Shown: one piece after another, positions 1-6,764 of the stretch
How positions within the stretch are numbered: position 1 is the first letter of the stretch
Layout of the letters: the number at the start of each line of letters is the position of its first letter
NCBI GenBank assembly: GCA_964398195.1
Contig: CAYNLW010000047.1
Coordinates: 1 to 8,770 of the forward strand
DNA length: 8,770 nt
Origin: RFPI01 sp964398195
Lineage (GTDB): Bacteria > Pseudomonadota > Gammaproteobacteria > Burkholderiales > Methylophilaceae
Direction of reading: 5' to 3'
The notes under the pieces: generated by a model
The model's input: the letters and a program-made list of their open reading frames with translations, nothing else
Databases searched by the model: none
Told to the model about the DNA's origin: nothing
Position numbers and translations under genes: made by a program

Positions 1-278
1 TCAATCAAATCGGCACCTTAACGGAAACCTTCCAAACTATAGAAACCGCCAAGCGCGCTGGTTATACCTCAGTGATTTCCCATCGCTCAGGCGAAACGGA
101 AGATACTACGATTGCTGATATCTCAGTAGCCACCAATGCCTTGCAAATTAAAACCGGTTCTCTGTCCAGATCCGAGCGTATCGCCAAATACAACCAATTG
201 TTACGCATTGAAGAAGAGTTAGGCGATGCCACTAGCTATGCGGGTATGTCGGCTTTTTATCACTTAAAACGCGGATAA
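1..278 (+). CDS. eno: Enolase, C-terminal part (5' end outside window)
   Basis: Enolase (2-phosphoglycerate to phosphoenolpyruvate, glycolysis/gluconeogenesis, cytoplasm). Only about the last 92 residues are present; complete codons begin at base 3 and the TAA stop is at 276-278. Visible family signatures are NQIGT at the left edge (the strand that follows a catalytic lysine in enolases, itself just outside the window), ISHRSGETED (the His-Arg-Ser substrate loop) and IKTGSLSRSER, whose lysine is the second active-site lysine of the family. The end of the protein (AKYNQLLRIEEELG, then an HLKRG tail) is where enolases normally stop, so the 3' end looks intact. ftsB follows after 12 bases, the usual eno-ftsB arrangement in proteobacteria, which suggests co-transcription. 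The upstream promoter is not in the window. Confidence 0.97.
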   Translation, partial: NQIGTLTETFQTIETAKRAGYTSVISHRSGETEDTTIADISVATNALQIKTGSLSRSERIAKYNQLLRIEEELGDATSYAGMSAFYHLKRG

Positions 279-290
279 TTTAAAGCCAAT

Positions 291-668
291 ATGAAATCGC
301 TCACGCTGATATTCGTAGTACTCATCGCCCTTATCCAATACCCTTTGTGGTTGGGTAAGGGTAGTTGGTTAACGGTATGGAAGCATAATCAACAAATCGA
401 ACAGCAAAAAAACTATAACGAAACCCTCAAGCAACGCAATCAACAACTAGACGAAGAAGTGCGCGACCTAAAACAAGGCGTCACCGCCATTGAAGAACGT
501 GCCCGTGTAGAGCTAGGCATGGTCAGACAAGACGAGGTGTTTTATCAAACCGTTGATGAAAGCCAACTCGGCCCCACGCAAAAACCGGTCAACAGCGTCT
601 CCGACCTAGTCAGTCAATCCGAAGAAGCTGCCAAACCAGTTCCTCGCGAACACAAACGCCACAAATAA
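291..668 (+). CDS. ftsB: Cell division protein FtsB (septum formation initiator family)
   Basis: 125-residue bitopic inner-membrane protein of the FtsB/DivIC family. In the divisome FtsB pairs with FtsL and binds FtsQ to help activate septal peptidoglycan synthesis. Visible: a short cytoplasmic N-terminus, one transmembrane segment (about residues 4-21), a glycine/tryptophan junction (GKGSW), a polar Gln/Asn/Glu-rich coiled coil (about 31-66), and the conserved end block IEERARVELGMVRQDEVFY (about 67-85). A hydrophilic, Pro/Ser/Lys-rich tail of about 38 residues follows and ends in HKRHK; it makes the protein somewhat longer than E. coli FtsB (about 103 residues) and is probably disordered. 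The ATG at 291 is 12 bases after the eno stop. No clear Shine-Dalgarno is visible, so translation may be coupled to eno. It converges on ygfZ with a 27-base gap and no obvious terminator hairpin. Confidence 0.93.
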   Translation: MKSLTLIFVVLIALIQYPLWLGKGSWLTVWKHNQQIEQQKNYNETLKQRNQQLDEEVRDLKQGVTAIEERARVELGMVRQDEVFYQTVDESQLGPTQKPVNSVSDLVSQSEEAAKPVPREHKRHK

Positions 669-695
669 GCAGCCTCCGCAATTTTTTAAGGTGTA

Positions 696-1733
696 TTACG
701 GCAGTGGATATGGCGTAGCAATAATGCTCAAGTCCATACCTTGATATTGCACTGGGTTTTGTTTTAAGGCCTCCGCCTGAATATTATCTAAGCGAATTTC
801 TATCAATAAATCAGTCCCGCCGTCCAAGCTAGGCGCGGCGTTGACCACCATGCCGACGGCGTCTTGGCTTTGTGCGGTGTGTATAGGCGCACCAGGCGGA
901 ATATCCAATTGGCTGGCTAGATGGGCGATTTGCATACGTCGTTTGACCGTGCCTAGATAATGGGTGCGGGCGACGATTTCTTGGCCGGTGTAGCAACCTT
1001 TTTTAAAGTTAATGCCATTCAGCGCGTCTAGATTGAGCATTTGTGGCACAAAACATTCTTGTGTCGCACTCACCACTTGCGGCAGCGCGGCTTGAATATT
1101 GAGTGAGTCCCAAGCGAGTTTGCCCACAGGCTGGGCTTGTTTTAACAAGTCGGCTAGCAAGCTCTCGCAACGGTTGGTCGAGGTAAATAGTAAAAACATA
1201 GGATGCTCGCTAGGCAGCCGAATCAGCGTAGCCGTGTCGTGGGTCACCATTTGATGGCCTTGTTTTGGCACTTGGGCAAAGTGTTGCGCTAATAGCGCAG
1301 GCATTTGCTGACCAGCGCAGCCTAGCACCACAATCTCATCGCGTTTATCTTGTATGGTCACTTTAGAGCGCATCACAAACATACGCAGACGTTTAATCAG
1401 AAAATCCAGCTGTTCCACAGGCGCCAGCAAATGATAATGCCCGCTGTGCGCAAACGCCAAAAACAAGGCCAACATACGGCCTTTGGGGGTGCAATAGCCG
1501 GCGTATTGGGTGTGCGCGCCGTCTAATAAACGAATATCGTTAGTGAGCTGGCCTTGCAGGAAATTTAGGCTATCTTCGCCCTCAATTTGTAGCAGGGCTA
1601 AATGGCTTAAATATGCCACCACATTGCCTTGCTGGGCGGCTTGTAATTCCTGTTGTGGCTGACCATAATGGATTAAATGCTGTTGATCATAGTGCGCACC
1701 AAGCGCTTGTAATGTAGTAGGCTGAAATACCAT
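696..1733 (-). CDS. ygfZ: YgfZ/GcvT-like folate-binding protein, Fe-S cluster maintenance
   Basis: 345-residue cytoplasmic protein of the YgfZ/CAF17/IBA57 family, related to the GcvT aminomethyltransferase fold. E. coli YgfZ is tetrahydrofolate-dependent and needed for full activity of some Fe-S enzymes, including the tRNA methylthiolase MiaB. The hallmark KGCYTGQE is at residues 245-252, with the family's conserved cysteine at 247, followed by IVARTHYLGTVKRR. The N-terminal half has the GcvT-like pattern LNFLQGQLTNDI (about 57-68) and YCTPKGRMLALF (about 80-91). Length is close to E. coli YgfZ (about 326). The ATG start is supported by AAGGA at 1740-1744, six bases upstream. The gene is divergent from ygfX with only 52 bases between the two starts, so their promoters must overlap or lie inside the neighbouring genes. 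Confidence 0.93.
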   Translation of the reverse strand: MVFQPTTLQALGAHYDQQHLIHYGQPQQELQAAQQGNVVAYLSHLALLQIEGEDSLNFLQGQLTNDIRLLDGAHTQYAGYCTPKGRMLALFLAFAHSGHYHLLAPVEQLDFLIKRLRMFVMRSKVTIQDKRDEIVVLGCAGQQMPALLAQHFAQVPKQGHQMVTHDTATLIRLPSEHPMFLLFTSTNRCESLLADLLKQAQPVGKLAWDSLNIQAALPQVVSATQECFVPQMLNLDALNGINFKKGCYTGQEIVARTHYLGTVKRRMQIAHLASQLDIPPGAPIHTAQSQDAVGMVVNAAPSLDGGTDLLIEIRLDNIQAEALKQNPVQYQGMDLSIIATPYPLP

Positions 1734-1785
1734 CCTGATTCCTTTTTTAAATCTTCATCATTCACGCAGGGGGGATTAAAGCGAT

Positions 1786-2286
1786 ATGCATTTGACGCCG
1801 TTAAATATTAGCCGTTCCCGCTATCTCAGCGCTATTTTACTGCTGATTGGTGGCGCTGGCGTGCTGTCGGTGTGGTGCTTGCCTATTTTCTGGTTGGCGC
1901 AGTGCTTGATCAGTTTGTCCGTGATGGCGCTGACATGGCACGCGCTGCAACGCTATGCATGGCTACAGCAGCCGGAAAGTTGGTTAGGGTTGCGGCTGGA
2001 TAGCCAACAGCAAATCGTCGCTTGGCGTAGGCTAAGCGCAGATCAAATCAGCCAATATCCAATACAACTACACCCTGACAGCGTGGTATGTCATGGCTTT
2101 ATTTTGTTACGCTTTCAAATGATGAGCGATACGCAAATGGTCTGCGATAAGCGCTGGCATCAGCTGATTATCTTGCCTGATGCTTGTGATGCAGAGGTAA
2201 TGCGCGAGTGGGTGGTGGGATTAACTTGGGGACTGCGCCACAGCGGACAGGCGCAAACAATTGCATCGCCGCCAGCGCCAGAATAG
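1786..2286 (+). CDS. YgfX-like small membrane protein
   Basis: 166 residues. The N-terminus is hydrophobic with two closely spaced transmembrane segments (about 14-30 and 33-53, separated by a short turn with a proline), then a cytoplasmic-type domain rich in Trp and Gln. The block LILPDACDAEVMREWVVGLTWGLRH near the end resembles the C-terminal motif of the YgfX family (formerly called toxin CptA; E. coli YgfX is encoded with SdhE and was reported to affect cytoskeletal proteins). The topology, length and neighbourhood with ygfZ agree with YgfX, but the match is from memory of the motif and no sdhE is visible here, so I leave the symbol empty. AGGGGGGA at 1768-1775, ten bases before the ATG, is a convincing ribosome binding site. 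The stop codon lies inside a 16-bp tandem duplication. The gene converges on mxaL with a 23-base gap. Confidence 0.72.
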   Translation: MHLTPLNISRSRYLSAILLLIGGAGVLSVWCLPIFWLAQCLISLSVMALTWHALQRYAWLQQPESWLGLRLDSQQQIVAWRRLSADQISQYPIQLHPDSVVCHGFILLRFQMMSDTQMVCDKRWHQLIILPDACDAEVMREWVVGLTWGLRHSGQAQTIASPPAPE

Positions 2287-2307
2287 TTCAGCGCCAGAAT
2301 AGTTCAG
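2273..2307. repeat. Perfect 16-bp tandem duplication at the ygfX stop codon
   Basis: The unit CAGCGCCAGAATAGTT occurs twice back to back (2273-2288 and 2289-2304), followed by CAG, the first three bases of a third copy. The first copy encodes the last residues of the YgfX-like protein and its TAG stop (2284-2286). The second copy is entirely in the short gap between the convergent genes ygfX and mxaL. Because 16 is not a multiple of three and the stop is in the first copy, the duplication does not change the protein. It looks like a recent slippage or duplication event. Confidence 0.9.
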
Positions 2308-2309
2308 TG

Positions 2310-3317
2310 TTAGCTAGTGGAAGCCAAGCGGCTGAGTTTTTCACGACTAGCCTTGTTCAGTTGGCGCAAATAGCCGATGACGTCTTTAGGCAAATACGAC
2401 AGCACGATGAGCAACACCGCTAGGCTAGCCAAAATCCAACGCACCGAAAATGGCGCGATATCGCGTCTGGCTGGTGGTTGATTGCTCATTGCAGAAAGCA
2501 CTTTTTGCAGGCTATCGCCACGCACATATTGCGCATTGACCAACTTCGCCAAGTCTATCAAATAGGCTTCTTGTAATTTAGATAAGAAGCGATCGCCAGT
2601 TGAGCTGGCAACATTGTTATCACGCGCCCCGATATTCGATTCAGAAATCTGCGCAATACCTGGTTGCAAAGCAAAACTATCATTTGCCCAATAGCCTATC
2701 AGTTGGTTTTTTTCATCAAATTTAGGAATCGGTGTACCGACATCGCTACCTATGCCCACCAATAGCCAGCCATTGCCACCTTGGAAATTGCTTAAATCGA
2801 CGGTATTAAAAGCGTGCAATCTTGGGGCTTCTTCACCATCAGAGAAATACACCACTTGGGCAGGCTCAGGAAAAGCGCGTATGGTGCGCGCGATGCCCAG
2901 CATACTATCGCGGATACGGCTATTGCCCGACCACGCCATACGCCAATCGAGGTGGTTAATGGTGTCTTGGATAGCAGCGTAATTGCTGCAAATTTCTATC
3001 GGGTGATATAAGGCTGGCGTGCTCACGCCGGCAAATAGCCCGACGCTGACTTTGGTGCCGCAGGGCAGGTTGGCAGTGATATCGTGCAACATTTTCTTGG
3101 TGTAATCCAAACGCGATACCAGCTTGTTATCTAGCTTGGCATCTACTGTATTCATACTCTGTGAGATATCCACCACAAACATATATGAATAGATATTGTG
3201 TGGTAACGGTATCGCCGGATTGATCATGGCAATCAGCAATAACAGTAGCGCCGAAGACAATAAAGAAATGTCGCGGCGGGCGCCGATAATCTTAAAGAAG
3301 CGCTTGATTTTATACAT
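2310..3317 (-). CDS. mxaL: MxaL, membrane-anchored VWA-domain protein
   Basis: 335-residue protein with a von Willebrand A domain held in the periplasm by two transmembrane segments: a basic N-terminus (YKIKRFFK) then about residues 17-33, and about 294-312 near the C-terminus, followed by a basic cytoplasmic tail. The MIDAS metal site is visible as DISQS (50-54, DxSxS) and SDGEE (159-163). The only two cysteines are 86 and 110, both in the predicted periplasmic domain. In methylotrophs MxaL is needed with MxaA and MxaK for active, calcium-loaded methanol dehydrogenase; its exact biochemical act is unknown. The ATG is two bases after the mxaK stop (TAATCATG), which points to translational coupling; no strong Shine-Dalgarno is seen. 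It is the last gene of the operon. MxaC and MxaL are both VWA proteins; I assign L by its place after the TPR-like gene. Confidence 0.87.
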   Translation of the reverse strand: MYKIKRFFKIIGARRDISLLSSALLLLLIAMINPAIPLPHNIYSYMFVVDISQSMNTVDAKLDNKLVSRLDYTKKMLHDITANLPCGTKVSVGLFAGVSTPALYHPIEICSNYAAIQDTINHLDWRMAWSGNSRIRDSMLGIARTIRAFPEPAQVVYFSDGEEAPRLHAFNTVDLSNFQGGNGWLLVGIGSDVGTPIPKFDEKNQLIGYWANDSFALQPGIAQISESNIGARDNNVASSTGDRFLSKLQEAYLIDLAKLVNAQYVRGDSLQKVLSAMSNQPPARRDIAPFSVRWILASLAVLLIVLSYLPKDVIGYLRQLNKASREKLSRLASTS

Positions 3318-3319
3318 GA

Positions 3320-3862
3320 TTATGGCAAGCCCACTGGAATATTGCCCATAATCAGACCGGGTGAGTCAGACTCGCCCACGCCTGGGGTAGGGGTGCCGGG
3401 CAATACCATCAGCAATCTATCCAGATTATGACGCGTGCCCCAATACGAGTTATCGATGCGTAAGGCTTGTTGATAAAGCCCCTTGGCTTGCCGTAACAGA
3501 TATTCCGTTTCTTTGCCCACTTCCATATTGGCGCCATTCAAGGCGATGCCACGCAAGAAATAAATATTGCCTAAATTATGCTGAATCGCTGCTTTTTGCT
3601 GCGGGTTAGCTTTTTCTAGCAGATTATTAAATAACAAGGTCGCTTCTTTAAAGCGCTCACTCTTGGCTAACCAATAAGCGGTGGCAAATTTTGCTTCAAA
3701 ACTTTGCGCGTCTGTCATCGGAGGTTTGGCGTTAGAGATGGCTTGGTTAAAAGCATTAATTTCAGCGATTCTTTGCAACTGATAGGCGCTCGCCAGCGCA
3801 CTCAGGATAGCTAAGACACTGAGCAATATCACCCATTGCTTGGTGCTAAGAAGTTTCCACAT
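3320..3862 (-). CDS. mxaK: MxaK, membrane-anchored TPR-like protein
   Basis: 180 residues: an N-terminal transmembrane anchor (about 10-28, after a short WKLLSTKQ head) followed by a helical domain, probably periplasmic. Two helical pairs resemble tetratricopeptide repeats: about 57-84 (AKFATAYWLAKSERFKEA with a following helix) and about 90-137 (AAIQHNLGNIYFLRG, then LLRQAKGLYQQALRID). A Pro/Gly-rich tail (PGTPTPGVGESDSPG) ends the protein. TPR domains bind other proteins, so a scaffold role between the two VWA proteins encoded on either side is a reasonable inference. Family knowledge: mxaK mutants of methylotrophs are defective in making active methanol dehydrogenase. AGAGGA at 3871-3876, overlapping the end of mxaC, supports the ATG at 3862; the gap to the mxaC stop is five bases. 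The sequence is poorly conserved and the name relies partly on position. Confidence 0.8.
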   Translation of the reverse strand: MWKLLSTKQWVILLSVLAILSALASAYQLQRIAEINAFNQAISNAKPPMTDAQSFEAKFATAYWLAKSERFKEATLLFNNLLEKANPQQKAAIQHNLGNIYFLRGIALNGANMEVGKETEYLLRQAKGLYQQALRIDNSYWGTRHNLDRLLMVLPGTPTPGVGESDSPGLIMGNIPVGLP

Positions 3863-3867
3863 AAGGC

Positions 3868-4890
3868 TTATCCTCTTTCTGACTCTCTGGCGCCATGCCA
3901 GGTACTAATTTCAAAAAATTTAATCACACACAGGGCAATTAGAAACAAACACGCCAAACTTAAAAATACATTGGTAAAGTCGGCGCCGGCTATGGTTTCT
4001 TTATAGCGTATCGGTTTTTTTTCTTTCTGATTGATATCGGCAATGGCGCTAGCCAATGATTTAGGGTCATCTGCTTCATAAGCGATAAACGGCGTGCGCA
4101 ATTTCATAAAAAACATATTCAGCTCAATCTGTGGTGGCAACGCAGCGTCTTCTGGTGGCACATAGCTGGTATCAAAAATACTCAAGCCTCCAGGCTGGCG
4201 CAGCACAATCCAATACAGACTGACTTTATAACGCTCTAGCCACTCCAGAATTTTCTGTTGCGTATTGGCGTCGATTCTGCCGCCACCATCTGATAGCAAA
4301 ATCATCACCCGTGAACCTGAGTCGGGCAATTTAGCAAATAGCTCAGAGGCACTGGTTAAGCCGCTACCAATATTGGTCTGGAATAGCGCATTGCCGGCAG
4401 TGGCGCGCACAGCGGCTAGAACTGCTTCGCGATTTTCGGTGAGCGGCAGTACATACATCGCCGAATTACTAAAAGTGACCACGCCAAACATATCGTTTTG
4501 GCGCGATTGAATAAAATCAGAAATAATGCGGCTGGCCGCGGCAGACTTGGTTTCGCCGATTTTGCCATTGCCATTCGCTCCGCCAGAAAACGGGTCGTCC
4601 ATACTGGCGCTTCTATCCAATACCAGCGCGATTTGTGCGCCTACCCCTAAACGCTCGACTTTACGCTCTAAGCTATGCGGGCCGGACAGAGCGATGATAA
4701 TAAAGGCGATAGACAGGCTAGCCAGCGCCTTGAGCAGCAAGGAAATCAGCCGTGACCAGCGGTCATGTGGCAATAAATCTGACCAAGAATAATTTTGGCT
4801 ATGGGTTTTATTAAGCCAAATAGGCAATAAACTCAGTGGCAAAAACCACAAAATCCATGCATTAGAAAAATAGGCAAAAAAGCTTAACAT
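3868..4890 (-). CDS. mxaC: MxaC, membrane-anchored VWA-domain protein
   Basis: 340 residues with the BatA-like layout: two N-terminal transmembrane segments (about 9-25 and 50-69), a VWA domain (about 86-290) and a C-terminal transmembrane segment (about 309-327). The MIDAS site is complete in outline: DRSAS at 92-96 (DxSxS), TNIGSGL at 172-178 (the threonine motif) and LSDGGG at 199-204 (the aspartate motif). A Gly/Asn-rich insert (SGGANGNGK) directly follows the DxSxS loop and may change access to the metal. MxaC belongs to the set needed to make active methanol dehydrogenase in methylotrophs. The paralogue-like MxaL lies two genes downstream, and the two could pair on the periplasmic face (inference). 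The ATG at 4890 is ten bases after the mxaA stop, with only a weak GTGAG-type ribosome binding site. Confidence 0.87.
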   Translation of the reverse strand: MLSFFAYFSNAWILWFLPLSLLPIWLNKTHSQNYSWSDLLPHDRWSRLISLLLKALASLSIAFIIIALSGPHSLERKVERLGVGAQIALVLDRSASMDDPFSGGANGNGKIGETKSAAASRIISDFIQSRQNDMFGVVTFSNSAMYVLPLTENREAVLAAVRATAGNALFQTNIGSGLTSASELFAKLPDSGSRVMILLSDGGGRIDANTQQKILEWLERYKVSLYWIVLRQPGGLSIFDTSYVPPEDAALPPQIELNMFFMKLRTPFIAYEADDPKSLASAIADINQKEKKPIRYKETIAGADFTNVFLSLACLFLIALCVIKFFEISTWHGARESERG

Positions 4891-4900
4891 CGGCTCACTT

Positions 4901-5881
4901 TCATGCCACAGGCTTTAAGCCGCGTTCACAATCACGGCAATGCACACAAAACTGTTTTAACCACTGCATAGTGGCTGGCGCATCTAATTGCGAAATCTGG
5001 TTTTCATAAAGCACTTTGCGTGAAATAGCAAAAAAGCTCTGTATCTCACCCTCAATATTTTTCAGCGCGGGAATACGTTGATACAGCACATCTAGATTAT
5101 CGCTAAAAATACTGGTCTGCCCAGCCTCATTTAAAGCCTTATGCAACAAGCTCAGGGCGGATTCTAATTGTGTTTCATCATGGCTTAATTTGCGCAACTG
5201 ACGATAAGTTTTAGCAAAAGGTCTGCCCATATTCGGCAACCAGGCGCGATTGCCTAAGATATAAACCAGCCCGATTAGGCTGATGCCTAGCAGGCTTAGG
5301 CTAAAGGCTAATTTTTGTTTTTCTGGGTAAGACGCAATCAAGAACAGCGGATGAAAGCCGCTCATATCTTGTTCGATTTTAACCGCGCCAAAGATAGACA
5401 GAGGGGACACTCGGAAGCCCCAGCTGGGCACTTCAATTTGCACGATGTCATCGCTTTTTGTCCCTTGAAATTTCAGCACTTCTTTAGGTAAGAAAAACAT
5501 CTTAGCGGTGGCTTCGTTATCAAACACTTGATACTGCAAATCTATGGTGTATTGCATGTATTGATCAAACTTCTGTTTGCTATATTGGATATTGCGCAAT
5601 TCGATGCCAATAATTTGGCCTTGATAACGACGCTCATAGCCCACGATAGGTAGGCTAGTTTCAATCAGCTGATAGGGTTGATTCACTTTAAGCACAATAT
5701 GCCGCGCTAATTTATCGCCGACGATATAACCAACATCGCGCTCAGGATTGCTGACGCTTAATTGATATAGCTTTTCCGGCATATCCGGTGAGGGTGGGTC
5801 ATTGGCCCAAGCGGGATTGAACAGGCTGAGCATGAGACAGCTGAACAATACAAAGACAATTCTAGAGAGTGATAAATACAT
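4901..5881 (-). CDS. mxaA: MxaA, secreted membrane-anchored protein for methanol dehydrogenase maturation
   Basis: 326 residues from the ATG at 5881. A longer reading frame opens upstream at a TTG (5929) but would overlap mxaS by 46 bases and place 16 extra residues before the signal peptide. The ATG at 5881 lies two bases after the mxaS stop (TAATTATG) and gives a textbook signal peptide: YLSLSR, a hydrophobic core (8-22), then AWA|ND with cleavage after residue 26. A periplasmic domain with beta-type character (about 40-185) is followed by one transmembrane segment (about 190-210) and a cytoplasmic helical domain ending in CVHCRDC (cysteines 312, 315, 318). Family knowledge: MxaA is required for calcium-containing, active methanol dehydrogenase. 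The domain layout agrees, but I recognise the protein mainly by its position between mxaS and mxaC. No strong Shine-Dalgarno is present, consistent with coupling to mxaS. Confidence 0.82.
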   Translation of the reverse strand: MYLSLSRIVFVLFSCLMLSLFNPAWANDPPSPDMPEKLYQLSVSNPERDVGYIVGDKLARHIVLKVNQPYQLIETSLPIVGYERRYQGQIIGIELRNIQYSKQKFDQYMQYTIDLQYQVFDNEATAKMFFLPKEVLKFQGTKSDDIVQIEVPSWGFRVSPLSIFGAVKIEQDMSGFHPLFLIASYPEKQKLAFSLSLLGISLIGLVYILGNRAWLPNMGRPFAKTYRQLRKLSHDETQLESALSLLHKALNEAGQTSIFSDNLDVLYQRIPALKNIEGEIQSFFAISRKVLYENQISQLDAPATMQWLKQFCVHCRDCERGLKPVA

Positions 5882-5883
5882 AA

Positions 5884-6744
5884 TTAGGCCGCTGCAAATT
5901 GATAAAAGTATTCGCTCATTTTGTCGCAATCAAAATGACCTTCTACGAAAAAGGGTGGCATGTCGTAGCGCAAAAATAAATCGTTAAGAATCTTTCTGCG
6001 CTGTTCAAAATTATCCACGATTTGTTCACGCAACTCTTTGCGTAATAACACGATGCGTTGTTCGCCAGTCTCTGGGTCTTGGATATTGATAATGCCGAAA
6101 TCAGGCAGATTGCGATATTCATCATTATCCCAAAGCACCACTGGAACAATATGGTGATGCAACATCTGTAGCAAAGTATCTTCCAGCACCGCTTGCGGCA
6201 TATGAAAATCTGAAATCAAGAAAATCAGCGAGCGCTCTCTAGGCAAGTAGCGATAAGCCTCGCGCAAGCCTGCACCACCCACTTGAGGCGCTTGATAATG
6301 TTGCAACTCAGCCAGCTGGTCCAAGGCCATCTGCGGTCTAAGCGAAGTAGGGCATAGCATTTCTTCGCGCACTTGGTCGTCAAACACGATTAAGCCAAAC
6401 GGGTCGCTGTTATTCGTGGCAGAGACCGCGATGGATTGGGCGATTTGCGCCATCAAGCTGACTTTGGATTGGCTTTGACCAAAACTCATAGAGCCAGAAA
6501 TATCACCAATGGCGAACACTGGGGTGGCGCCCTTTTGGTTGTAGATACGCACATAGATTTGTTCCAGCGGGTCTTTAATGGTCTGGCGTATATCAATGCG
6601 TCGTGGGTCGGGGTAGGACAATAAATTACTTAAACCACGAAACTCCATGCCCATGCCGCGCTGTATGCTGGCATGACGGCCAGTATGGTAGCCACACGAG
6701 CGCCATGCTAAATGGTAGTTAAACTGCGGAATATCATGATACAT
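5884..6744 (-). CDS. mxaS: MxaS, DUF58-family protein with VWA-type MIDAS
   Basis: 286 residues, no signal peptide or clear transmembrane segment, so probably cytoplasmic beside MxaR. The N-terminus has the DUF58 pattern: YHLAWRS with a following Gly-His motif, EFRGLSNLLSYPDPRRIDIR (34-53), and KDPLEQIYVRIY (57-68). A VWA-like domain follows with the MIDAS motif DISGS at 81-85 and the aspartate strand LISDF at 175-179. The protein ends YQFAAA. DUF58 proteins are typical operon partners of MoxR ATPases. MxaS is presumed to work with MxaR in methanol dehydrogenase maturation, but its precise role is not known. The ATG at 6744 is chosen because the conserved DUF58 N-terminal residues start soon after it; the next Met codons (31 and 33) would cut them off. 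The gap to mxaR is 20 bases, without a strong ribosome binding site. Confidence 0.88.
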   Translation of the reverse strand: MYHDIPQFNYHLAWRSCGYHTGRHASIQRGMGMEFRGLSNLLSYPDPRRIDIRQTIKDPLEQIYVRIYNQKGATPVFAIGDISGSMSFGQSQSKVSLMAQIAQSIAVSATNNSDPFGLIVFDDQVREEMLCPTSLRPQMALDQLAELQHYQAPQVGGAGLREAYRYLPRERSLIFLISDFHMPQAVLEDTLLQMLHHHIVPVVLWDNDEYRNLPDFGIINIQDPETGEQRIVLLRKELREQIVDNFEQRRKILNDLFLRYDMPPFFVEGHFDCDKMSEYFYQFAAA

Positions 6745-6764
6745 AGGGCGTATCAGGCATTTAA

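Noticed and set aside
669..695. Possible bidirectional terminator between ftsB and ygfZ (contains a run of six T)
   Set aside because: No stem of more than three or four base pairs precedes the T-run in either direction.
1768..1775. Six-G run shared by the ygfX leader (1769-1774) and the mxa leader (7822-7827) as a common regulatory element
   Set aside because: In ygfX it is the ribosome binding site on the coding strand; in the mxa leader it lies on the non-transcript strand. The flanking bases differ, so the similarity is probably chance.
2313..2351. Possible terminator for ygfX: AGCC/GGCT stem followed by TTTTT, nested in GCTAGT/ACTAGC arms
   Set aside because: The inner stem is only four base pairs with a GAG gap before the T-run, and the sequence is the coding end of mxaL. 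Too weak to call without a folding calculation; a computed stable hairpin would revive it.
5943..6149. A 68-residue minus-strand frame inside mxaS
   Set aside because: Entirely inside the conserved MxaS reading frame in another phase, with no start signal or family motif.
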